Source: Candidatus Aenigmatarchaeota archaeon (GTDB taxonomy: Archaea; Aenigmatarchaeota; Aenigmatarchaeia; GW2011-AR5). Taken from it: DNA of 64,000 nucleotides. The notes beneath the pieces were generated by a model that saw only the letters and a list, made by a program, of their open reading frames with translations, did not search any database and was not told the DNA's origin. This document shows positions 35,510 through 42,951 of the stretch, piece after piece (the stretch's first letter is position 1; each line of letters begins with the position of its first letter). A program made the translations under genes and the position numbers. The stretch is taken from NCBI GenBank assembly GCA_016198685.1, contig JACQID010000006.1, forward strand, positions 1 through 64,000, given 5' to 3'.

Positions 35510-36078
35510 ACAATCCTGTTTATGCGAAAATAAAAGAAGATATAGCGGAAGAACTAGAACATAACAAAAAATATCTAAATGACTTAGAATCTGAGCCTAT
35601 AGAAGTTTCAAAGACTTTAGTACAAAAATCAAAAGAGATAATGGTTATTGTGTGTAAAATTCTTGAGGATGATACAGATAAGACAATAATAGTTAATCCT
35701 ATGATAGGAGTATCCTACGAGTTATTAATTAAAGCAATTTTACTACGAAAGGGGTTGAATATTAAAAAAGACAATAATATAACAATTTCTTTTCGAGATT
35801 GTAGAAATGAATTAAGTCAATTTCTTAACAACTTTAACCCAAGACAAATAGAAAGAATATTAGATGTGATAGATTTAGTGATAGCACGCCGAAATAATGA
35901 CGCACACTTATTTTATTCTGGATTTTCATTTTATAGGCAACCGTACCAGATATTTTGTACTTATAGCGTTTTACTGAAAACATTCTTCCCGGAGTACTAC
36001 TCCGAATCCGACTTTAGTAGATGCCTTGAGATTTTTAAAGTAAAAGACGCTATTGATTATGAAGAGGTTTTTTTATGA
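35506..36078 (+). CDS. HEPN-domain protein embedded in the restriction operon
   Basis: 190 residues, all-helical. 'DLVIARRNNDAHLFYSGFSF' holds an R-x4-H motif (Arg129, His134; Arg128 also in reach), the catalytic signature of HEPN ribonucleases, preceded by a long helix 'SQFLNNFNPRQIERILDVID'. HEPN proteins often act as toxins that cut RNA in defence. Its start overlaps hsdS and its stop overlaps the next gene by four bases each, so it is an integral part of the operon. No MNT nucleotidyltransferase antitoxin is present. Identification rests on the motif and fold pattern only. Confidence 0.68.
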   Translation: MNNPVYAKIKEDIAEELEHNKKYLNDLESEPIEVSKTLVQKSKEIMVIVCKILEDDTDKTIIVNPMIGVSYELLIKAILLRKGLNIKKDNNITISFRDCRNELSQFLNNFNPRQIERILDVIDLVIARRNNDAHLFYSGFSFYRQPYQIFCTYSVLLKTFFPEYYSESDFSRCLEIFKVKDAIDYEEVFL

Positions 36079-36260
36079 GCTTAACCGACTTTGCACAGGC
36101 TACATTCTGGGGGGCAGTAGTGATATTCGCAGGATTAACTTACTATTTTTGGTTCGTTGCTGAACCGAGATCCTTAATTAACGGACTTGGTTCCTTAGGT
36201 TTTATGCTATTCATAGCTTGGCTTGGTCTCAAAATCAAAAGTAATGGGGGTAGCGCATGA
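36075..36260 (+). CDS. Small two-helix membrane protein in the restriction operon
   Basis: 61 residues, two hydrophobic helices (about 10-28 and 34-52) with a short 'EPRSLING' loop. It overlaps both the HEPN gene and hsdM by four bases. No family is recognised. The context suggests it serves the HEPN protein, perhaps as a membrane partner, but that is inference. Confidence 0.7.
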   Translation: MSLTDFAQATFWGAVVIFAGLTYYFWFVAEPRSLINGLGSLGFMLFIAWLGLKIKSNGGSA

Positions 36261-37717
36261 CCGACTCAAAACAAATCGTCCAGAAATTATGGAACTACTG
36301 CAACATATTGCGAGATGATGGCCTGTCCTACGGAGATTACGTAGAACAACTCACATATCTGCTGTTCCTAAAGATGGATGATGAGAGGACAAAGGCTCCT
36401 TACAACAAAAAGTCGGATATTCCTAAAAAATACAACTGGCAGTCACTTCTTGAAAAAGAAGGCACTGAGTTGGAAACTCATTATATAGAAACTTTGCAGG
36501 AGCTGGGCAAAGAAGAAGGTATTATAGGCGTCATATTCCGAAAAGCCCAGAATAAGATACAAGACCCTGCCAAGCTCAGAAAGCTTATAGTGGAGCTGAT
36601 AAATAAGGAAAACTGGCTTAGCCTTGAAGCTGACGTCAAGGGGGATGCTTACGAAGGGCTTCTGGAAAAGAACGCTGCTGACACAAAAGGCGGGGCGGGG
36701 CAATACTTTACGCCAAGGCCTCTCATTAACACTATTGTAGAAGTGATGAAGCCGAAACACGGCATGAAAATACATGACCCGGCTTGCGGAACAGGCGGTT
36801 TTCTGCTGTCGGCGTATAATTACATCGTTAAAAACTACAGAATGGACCGGGATCAGAAAGAAGAATTAAAGCACAGAACATTTAGCGGTAACGAAATAGT
36901 ACCCATGGCCGCTAGGTTGTGCGTAATGAACCTATATTTGCATGGGGTGAATGGGGAGGAAAATCCCATCAGTCTGGACGATTCGTTGAAGAAAAATTCT
37001 GGCCCTATATACGATATGGTGCTCACCAATCCCCCATTCGGTAAAAAGTCTTCTGAAACTATCGTAACTGACGAAGGAGAAAGTAGAAAACAGACTCTTA
37101 CTATCCTAAGAGATGACTTCTGGGCAAAGACCGCCAATAAACAGCTGAATTTCCTCCAGCATGTAAGAAGTATACTAAAGATCAACGGCAGAACAGCAAT
37201 AATTTTGCCCGATAATGTTCTTTTTGAGGGTGGTGCCGGAGAAACGGTTCGCAGAAAGCTCATGGAAACCTGTGATTTGCACACGCTTCTTAGACTGCCT
37301 ACTGGTATATTCTATGCGCAGGGCGTCAAGGCTAATGTCTTGTTTTTTGATAAAAAGGCGGCTTCGAAAGATCATATCACTTCAAAAATATGGATATACG
37401 ACATGAGGACTAACAAGCATTTCACGCTAAAGGAAAGTACACTAAAATATGAAGATTTGGACGATTTCGTGAAGTGTTATAATCCTGATAACCGCCATGC
37501 CCGGAAAGAAACCGAGCGCTTCAAATGTTTTACATACGAGGATATAACAAAAAGAGATAAAGCGAATTTAGATATAATCTGGATTAAAGATGAAAGTTTA
37601 GATGATTTGGATAAGCTTCCGGAGCCGGACGTGGTCGCCAACGAAATTGCAGAAGATCTGGAAGATGCTTTGGAGCAATTGAACGAGATACGAAGTGATT
37701 TGAATGCGAAAAAATAA
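36257..37717 (+). CDS. hsdM: Type I restriction enzyme, methyltransferase subunit
   Basis: 486 residues. An N-terminal helical domain ('LSYGDYVEQLTYLLFLKMDD') precedes the N6-adenine methylase: AdoMet motif 'DPACGTGGFLLSAY' (174-187) and catalytic 'LTNPPFG' near 257-263. With HsdS it methylates the host target and protects it from HsdR. The gene order R-S-(HEPN)-(membrane)-M is unusual; M-S-R or R-M-S is common. It overlaps the next gene by 14 bases. Confidence 0.95.
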   Translation: MTDSKQIVQKLWNYCNILRDDGLSYGDYVEQLTYLLFLKMDDERTKAPYNKKSDIPKKYNWQSLLEKEGTELETHYIETLQELGKEEGIIGVIFRKAQNKIQDPAKLRKLIVELINKENWLSLEADVKGDAYEGLLEKNAADTKGGAGQYFTPRPLINTIVEVMKPKHGMKIHDPACGTGGFLLSAYNYIVKNYRMDRDQKEELKHRTFSGNEIVPMAARLCVMNLYLHGVNGEENPISLDDSLKKNSGPIYDMVLTNPPFGKKSSETIVTDEGESRKQTLTILRDDFWAKTANKQLNFLQHVRSILKINGRTAIILPDNVLFEGGAGETVRRKLMETCDLHTLLRLPTGIFYAQGVKANVLFFDKKAASKDHITSKIWIYDMRTNKHFTLKESTLKYEDLDDFVKCYNPDNRHARKETERFKCFTYEDITKRDKANLDIIWIKDESLDDLDKLPEPDVVANEIAEDLEDALEQLNEIRSDLNAKK

Positions 37718-38072
37718 AGTCGCCAATGGAACAAGTTTTCCGTCTAAATCTGATGTTATAGCTGCGTTAAAAGACGGGGAGAAATTATCGGGCTTCAAAC
37801 AGCATATACTCGTCATAGAGTATAAACGCATTAATCATCATCTTGGTGTTATAATAGGCGAATTACAAGAGAACGGACGTACTATACTGAGAGGCAAAGT
37901 AACCCAATCTCCTTCATCGTCGCAAAATACTTTTGATTGGAATATAATTCCCGATGGGAAAAGCTTCTTCACGGCTTTTGCGCTTGACAGCAAGGAAGAA
38001 ACACTCATAGAGACCCTCCGTCAGGGGCTCGATCAAAGTTTAAAAGAAGGCAGGCTCCCATTTTTGAGGTGA
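37704..38072 (+). CDS. Hypothetical protein after hsdM
   Basis: 122 residues, no family. 'HILVIEYKRINHHLGVIIGE' and 'FDWNIIPDGKSFFTAFALDS' suggest a small alpha/beta fold. It overlaps hsdM by 14 bases and ends one base before the zinc-ribbon gene, so it belongs to the operon's tail. Confidence 0.6.
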   Translation: MRKNKVANGTSFPSKSDVIAALKDGEKLSGFKQHILVIEYKRINHHLGVIIGELQENGRTILRGKVTQSPSSSQNTFDWNIIPDGKSFFTAFALDSKEETLIETLRQGLDQSLKEGRLPFLR

Positions 38073-38073
38073 T

Positions 38074-38286
38074 ATGATGGGCGGAAAAAGTATAGCTGCG
38101 CGGGCTGCCAATGAGAAGGCAAGATATAGAATAGCCAATCAGTCTATGAAGACTTATATGGAAGAGAAAGCTGCTCATGAACGAGGGCCTATAACTACGG
38201 ATAAGGTGGAATGTAAGGCGTGCGGGTTTAAGGCCCGGTACCAGTTCGTGCGGTGCCCGGAGTGTGGGGAAGTTCGAAAGGACTAA
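38074..38286 (+). CDS. Small zinc-ribbon protein
   Basis: 70 residues: a basic helical N-terminus (GGKSIAARAANEKARYRIAN) and a C-terminal zinc ribbon 'CKACGFKARYQFVRCPECG', with two CxxC knuckles. Possibly DNA- or RNA-binding. Part of the restriction operon tail. Confidence 0.7.
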   Translation: MMGGKSIAARAANEKARYRIANQSMKTYMEEKAAHERGPITTDKVECKACGFKARYQFVRCPECGEVRKD

Positions 38287-38291
38287 AAACG

Positions 38292-38927
38292 GTGTTTCCA
38301 ATATCAAATGTTGCTATATTTCTAAGAACGCAGGCGTGTCGTAATTATTTTCGTGATTTAATTTTGAAATTAATAGATAGTAAAATTGGAAATGACATAA
38401 TACTTTGTTCTGGATTTTTCCAAGAACAGCATGGTAAAAGTTTGTATAAAATTTCAACAGAGGGTGATTTGGCAACTAGACTACATAGAAGCAATGTGAG
38501 CATTTCGGTTCTAGGTATATATAACAATATGTGGTTGCAATCTTACATATATTTCGTTTCCTCTTTAAGAGGTGCGGGAGTGAAAGTAAATGCCTATAAA
38601 ACCAGCAATTTGCGCTGGCACGCCAAATTATTCATTTTCAAACGCAATAATTCGCCGCTATTGGCTATCATAGGAAGTAGTAATATGACTAGGCCGGCAT
38701 TCGGCCTGTCACATACCTTATTTAATTATGAATGCGATGTCGTACTGTGGGATTCCAATCATGTAGCTCTGAATAAATTTATCACTAATTTTTTCCAAGA
38801 ATCTGAAGGTAAGCAAGATATTGTTTTAAGCGAATACGACTCTAGTTTTAGTGGTCTATCCATTCCGGATATATTAAAACGCTTAGAGAATGAATTGAAC
38901 ATTGAACAATATGAAATACTCCCTTAA
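38292..38927 (+). CDS. PLD-family nuclease-like protein
   Basis: The track start (GTG 38253) overlaps the zinc-ribbon gene; GTG at 38292 right after its stop is preferred. About 211 residues. A single HKD-like motif, 'WHAKLFIFKRNNSPLLAIIG' continuing SSNMTRPAFG, has the H-x-K and downstream Ser/Asn pattern of phospholipase-D-fold nucleases, which act as dimers. Such nucleases occur in restriction and defence loci. It ends 5 bases before the stop of the convergent methylase gene. Confidence 0.72.
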   Translation: MFPISNVAIFLRTQACRNYFRDLILKLIDSKIGNDIILCSGFFQEQHGKSLYKISTEGDLATRLHRSNVSISVLGIYNNMWLQSYIYFVSSLRGAGVKVNAYKTSNLRWHAKLFIFKRNNSPLLAIIGSSNMTRPAFGLSHTLFNYECDVVLWDSNHVALNKFITNFFQESEGKQDIVLSEYDSSFSGLSIPDILKRLENELNIEQYEILP

Positions 38928-38932
38928 TTTAA

Positions 38933-39793
38933 TCATGTGTGAGCACAAATGGGAATATTTTGCATATTTTCAATATTCATATTATTTGAAAATATCATCA
39001 ATTCGATTCCTTTTGTAGTTTTTCCGGCGGTATAATTCAACTTGAATGACCGTTTCCTATACAATCTATAGAGTTTTGATATTGCATTCACATTATCGTA
39101 TGTAATAATCCATTTGTGATTAGTTATATTTTTCATCTTTTCAGATATTTTAGCATGATCGTCCTGATCATAGTGATTCATGTATAGATTCTCACCTTTG
39201 ATGTAATAAGGGGGGTCAAAATAAATAAGTGTCTTAGACGGCAAACTGTCACTGAGATTTTCAATGAGTTCGATCGCATCTATATTGTAGAGCTTTATTT
39301 TATCTTTAAAATCTTCAATGCGTTTTATACGTTTTATTAGATCCGATTTATTATAACGCGCATCTATTTTCCATTTACCATTTTGTGCTATGCCACCTAT
39401 TGGTCCGCCATTTAATATTCCAGAAATATTAGTTCTATTAAGGAAAAACGTGGAGAACCCCAATTTTAAAACATCGTCAGTTTTCGCGGACTGGATATTT
39501 TTTTGTCTTTTCCATTCGTCTACTGTGACTGGGAGTTTCTTAATCATACTACAAAATTCTTCTGTTTTATTCAGTACGGAGTACCAAAACGCGTATATTG
39601 AAGAGTCTATGTCATTTATTATTATATTTTGAACAACACCGTCAAAAAGAAGTGATAAGGCCGCGCCGGCCCCGCCCGCGTATGGTTCGACATACGTACC
39701 ACCCACTAAATCATTTTCTGCGATTAGCTTTCTTATGAATGGTACTATCTTGGTTTTACCACCAGGATATCTAAGAGGCGAATAATATGTCAT
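38933..39793 (-). CDS. D12-class N6-adenine DNA methyltransferase
   Basis: About 286 residues from ATG 39793 ('MTYYSPLRYPGGKTKIVPFI'); the track start at 39844 overlaps the upstream gene needlessly. Motif 'PLRYPGGK' and 'YVEPYAGGAGAALSLLF' bind AdoMet, and 'LIYFDPPYY' is the catalytic DPPY. This is the Dam/M.DpnII-like alpha class. It is coupled by an ATGA overlap to the ParB-like gene. No matching restriction enzyme is recognised nearby, unless the partner itself serves. Confidence 0.92.
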   Translation of the reverse strand: MTYYSPLRYPGGKTKIVPFIRKLIAENDLVGGTYVEPYAGGAGAALSLLFDGVVQNIIINDIDSSIYAFWYSVLNKTEEFCSMIKKLPVTVDEWKRQKNIQSAKTDDVLKLGFSTFFLNRTNISGILNGGPIGGIAQNGKWKIDARYNKSDLIKRIKRIEDFKDKIKLYNIDAIELIENLSDSLPSKTLIYFDPPYYIKGENLYMNHYDQDDHAKISEKMKNITNHKWIITYDNVNAISKLYRLYRKRSFKLNYTAGKTTKGIELMIFSNNMNIENMQNIPICAHT

Positions 39794-41130
39794 GAGTTGG
39801 ATGCCTCCCATAGTTTTTCTATGAACTCTTGTATATTGTCCCATGTCGTAGTTAGATATTGCGCTGTTGGTGCAAAGTCCTTATTGTGTAGAAATGCTTG
39901 CCATGTCTTTATTCCAAGAACTCCATACTGTTCCGAAGCAGCGGTTCTTATACCCTTCAACTTATAGGAATTAACTTTGTGTTGTTTTTCTAACATTTCG
40001 GCTACTGCTGACGCCTTGTCTTTGAGTGATATAAATTTTCCAGTCTTTTCTGTAGGAATCTCATTTTTTTCGCAAAAATGATCTATACTTAATTCCACAA
40101 AAACTCGAAATAATGCTGCGGTTGCATTAACATAATTTTCTATTGGAATTTTTTTTAATTCGTGGTATATACTGTTAATTTTTGGATTATCTATGCTGAT
40201 ATTACACGTTTTTGGTATTAATTTTTGACGATTTTTTGGATTCACCTTTATCTTTTTAGCTACCGTACCGGTATTATTCGTAGGTTGTAATAATGCCCAC
40301 AGTTTCTCGCTTGTTTTAGATTTATCTGGCAATGCATCTTTCGGGAGTGATTTAATGTAATCTTGCCTGTCTTTTTTGCTATATATGGTTTTTACTGTGA
40401 AATTGGGGTCTATACAATCCGTGACAATCTTTTCGAGAGTCTTTGCAATCTCTTTTCCATCTATCTCTGTCTTAAGCTCTCCGTCGGAATAATTGATCCC
40501 GATAGCATTTCGTATATCTGGATCTGAAAGAAGCCTATCGAGATTCGTTAATTTTACATCCTTCATTTTGTCTTTTGTATCAGTAGATATATACGGAGAG
40601 CTTTCCAGGAATGACAAAACTTGCAAAGCTATACTGGGTGTTCCATTATTTTTCTGTTCGTAACGATTTTTTTGCACAGAAGTCCATTTTTCTGTACCCG
40701 CACCTTCGTTTCCTAGTCCGTGCTTTAATGCAATCCAGTGATCGGCCTCTTTAGGATCATCATAATAAATGCATTCAACATTTGTTATAATTTTATTCTG
40801 ATGCTGTTTTTTTAAATCTTCAAATTTTTTCTTCAGGCCATTGTCACGTATCCTATCGGGATTCACTAAAAATTTTAATACGACGGCACGTCTATTTCCT
40901 TCCAAAACTATATATTTTGTTTTATCGTGTTGCCATGGAGAAATAATTATTTGATCCGTGGGGTTTAAGTTATATGTCATTATATCCAGTGCAAGAGAGT
41001 ACAACTTTTTATTGCCTTGATCATCTACTATATTTTTTATAGCGGCTTCTTCATCTCCAACCGGCTCGTAACGATAGTTCTCGGGATTTATCAATAAATC
41101 TTCTATCTTCACAGTCTTAGTGTTTGTCAT
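39790..41130 (-). CDS. ParB/Srx-fold protein coupled to a DNA methylase
   Basis: 446 residues. The N-terminus 'VKIEDLLINPENYRYEPVGD', then 'SLALDIMTYNLNPTDQIIIS' and 'YIVLEGNRRAVVLKFL', follows the ParB N-terminal (Srx-like) pattern with the G-x-R-R box. The middle is Lys/Asp-rich. The C-terminal about 110 residues ('YVNATAALFRVFVELSIDHF') form a separate helical domain. Such domains bind CTP in true ParB and act as nucleases in some phage and defence proteins. There is no ParA or parS in the window, so partitioning is unlikely; a role with the methylase is inferred. Confidence 0.72.
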   Translation of the reverse strand: MTNTKTVKIEDLLINPENYRYEPVGDEEAAIKNIVDDQGNKKLYSLALDIMTYNLNPTDQIIISPWQHDKTKYIVLEGNRRAVVLKFLVNPDRIRDNGLKKKFEDLKKQHQNKIITNVECIYYDDPKEADHWIALKHGLGNEGAGTEKWTSVQKNRYEQKNNGTPSIALQVLSFLESSPYISTDTKDKMKDVKLTNLDRLLSDPDIRNAIGINYSDGELKTEIDGKEIAKTLEKIVTDCIDPNFTVKTIYSKKDRQDYIKSLPKDALPDKSKTSEKLWALLQPTNNTGTVAKKIKVNPKNRQKLIPKTCNISIDNPKINSIYHELKKIPIENYVNATAALFRVFVELSIDHFCEKNEIPTEKTGKFISLKDKASAVAEMLEKQHKVNSYKLKGIRTAASEQYGVLGIKTWQAFLHNKDFAPTAQYLTTTWDNIQEFIEKLWEASNS

Positions 41131-41174
41131 GTTAAAATTCTGGTAACACTACTATTTATTGCCTTAAATCATAC

Positions 41175-41413
41175 CTATCTCCCGCCCCCCTTCAAAAAAT
41201 ACTTCGGAAAGACGGCGGTGCACCGCTCGGGATAGTTTATTGTCCAGAGGCGGTAGTGGTCTTCTGTTTTCCCGGCGCCGCCGAGCTTGGTTTGGAGGCA
41301 GGCGTCGGCTTCCGAGAAGAGGAGCTTGACGGCGGGCTCGTCGGCTTTGTCCACTTCCACGGGCCTTGCCGGGAGGTCTTTACGTATGAAGTTTCGGACG
41401 GTATGGGCAGGCG
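41175..41413 (-). other. Open frame without good start, possible gene fragment
   Basis: GC-rich open frame in the spacer after the ATPase gene: 'HTVRNFIRKDLPARPVEVDK', later 'LLFSEADACLQTKLGGAGKT' and 'WTINYPERCTAVFPKYFLKG'. The only start is a GTG near 41360. It could be a truncated gene's C-terminal end or a chance frame in GC-rich DNA. Confidence 0.3.
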
Positions 41414-41415
41414 GC

Positions 41416-42858
41416 TCAGCACATGAACAGGAAGAACTTCAGCGGGATTTGCAGCACTTTGCCTTCCAGGTCCAGCGTATTTTTTGTCACCATGATGCCG
41501 AAGGGCGATTTGTACTTGGTCATGAACCGCGGCATTGCCCTTGATTCCTCCCGGCTGTTGCGGAATTTGACCTCTATTGGGATGGGCGTTCCTGCGTCGA
41601 GCACTACGTCTATCTCGCCTTCCTTGCACATCCAGTAAAAAACTTCCGCATCCTGGCTTCCGTTCAGGAAAAATTTCAGCCGCTTGACGTGGTCAAAAAC
41701 GAGCGTTTCGGCCGCTATGCCCATTTCCACCGGCTCCTTCAACAGGGATTCATTCATCATTCCCACCATGCTGTTCCTCATCCCAACATCGTTGAGATAG
41801 TATTTCTTCTCCTTGCGCTCCCGCACAGGAAGCCTTTTTGAATAAAAGCTGGACTTTGACACCAGAAACACATCTTCAAGATATCCGATGTGCGATATCA
41901 CGGTAGGGCGCTCAACACCTATGTCCTGAGATATTCCAGCATACGTCAGCCTGCTCCCGGATTTTGCGGCTATCAGCGACATGAAATACCGTATTATATC
42001 GACGCGCCTTACCCGGTGCCTCTCTATTATGTCCAGAATGGACTTCGACAATATCGTATCCTTGAGCTCGGAACTGCATTCCGCCAGGTCGTGATTCTTC
42101 TGTATTTCGGGATAGCCGCCTTTTATCATGAAGGCCGAAAGGCCCCTCTCGATTTCATTTTCATGTTTCACCAACTCGTGCGACATGCCGCCAAAAGCTT
42201 TGCGCAGTTCCGCCGGACTGCCCTTTCTTATGGACGCGCAAAGCGCGTCCCTCAATGCAAGGCTCAACTCGTAATATTCCTGCGTCTTGCCGCCGAAGTC
42301 CATGATATCGCTGAATTTCAACGGCAGGACTATCCGTTCCTTTATCCTGCCCACGAGGCGGCCGGCGCCTTTCTGTATCATGGCGCTGGACGAGCCGGAA
42401 ACTATGAATTTTATGTTGTATCCGTAATCAAACCACGTCTTCAGCTTCTTTTCCCAGTCTTCCAGATACTGTATCTCATCCAATAGAACGTATATCTTTT
42501 GCGCAATCTTCCGATAGTCTTCTTTCAATATATTGCGGGAATAGACCTCAATTATAGACTCCAGCGGCTCCTTAGCGGACGATGCCAGATATGCATTATC
42601 CATGGACGCATAAATTATATGCACGGGATCTATATTTCTGTTTTTTATCATGTGTTCAATAAGCTGGAACAGCAAAGTCGTTTTGCCTACCCGTCTCGGA
42701 CCTATTATAGACGTTATTTTTTCAGAATCAAGTTCCTTCCATAACGTATAGAAATCCCGCCGCCTGAAATCGGGCGCCTTGCTTTTAGGTAGCGCCATTC
42801 CTTCCCAATGGGGGTTGTACTCGTTCGTCAATACGCGCAATACTTGTAATTCATCCAT
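41416..42858 (-). CDS. AAA+ ATPase with DUF4143 C-terminal domain
   Basis: 480 residues. Walker A 'IGPRRVGKTTLL' (52-63), Walker B 'YVLLDEIQYLEDWEKKL', sensor 'FIVSGSSSAMI', then a winged helix ('ISQDIGVERPTVISHIGYLE') and a C-terminal DUF4143/PD-(D/E)XK-like region 'GEIDVVLDAGTPIPIEVKFR'. Common, often mobile archaeal-bacterial ATPases of unknown job, sometimes suspected of toxin-antitoxin or defence roles. The ATG abuts one of two identical palindromes. Confidence 0.9.
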   Translation of the reverse strand: MDELQVLRVLTNEYNPHWEGMALPKSKAPDFRRRDFYTLWKELDSEKITSIIGPRRVGKTTLLFQLIEHMIKNRNIDPVHIIYASMDNAYLASSAKEPLESIIEVYSRNILKEDYRKIAQKIYVLLDEIQYLEDWEKKLKTWFDYGYNIKFIVSGSSSAMIQKGAGRLVGRIKERIVLPLKFSDIMDFGGKTQEYYELSLALRDALCASIRKGSPAELRKAFGGMSHELVKHENEIERGLSAFMIKGGYPEIQKNHDLAECSSELKDTILSKSILDIIERHRVRRVDIIRYFMSLIAAKSGSRLTYAGISQDIGVERPTVISHIGYLEDVFLVSKSSFYSKRLPVRERKEKKYYLNDVGMRNSMVGMMNESLLKEPVEMGIAAETLVFDHVKRLKFFLNGSQDAEVFYWMCKEGEIDVVLDAGTPIPIEVKFRNSREESRAMPRFMTKYKSPFGIMVTKNTLDLEGKVLQIPLKFFLFMC

Positions 42859-42909
42859 GTATAGTATACTATACGTAGAGTATTTAAATACATGTATAGT
42901 ATACTATAC
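42859..42909 (-). promoter_or_regulatory. Twin palindromic operators around the ATPase TATA box
   Basis: GTATAGTATACTATAC occurs perfectly at 42859-42874 and 42894-42909, centres 35 bases apart. The TATA-like TATTTAAATA (42881-42890) lies between. The first copy covers the predicted start site next to the ATG at 42858; the second covers the upstream (BRE) side. Binding at both would shut the promoter tightly. Confidence 0.78.
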
Positions 42910-42951
42910 ACCATTGGTTATGTGCCTGTTGGTATAAACGGTGATCATGTA

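Noticed and set aside
39790-41130. Chromosome partitioning ParB
   Set aside because: No ParA gene or parS-like repeats nearby, and it is coupled to a DNA methylase inside a defence island.
41237-41629. 130-codon minus-strand ORF over the ATPase 3' end
   Set aside because: It overlaps the well-supported ATPase C-terminus in another frame and has low-complexity Pro/Ser composition.
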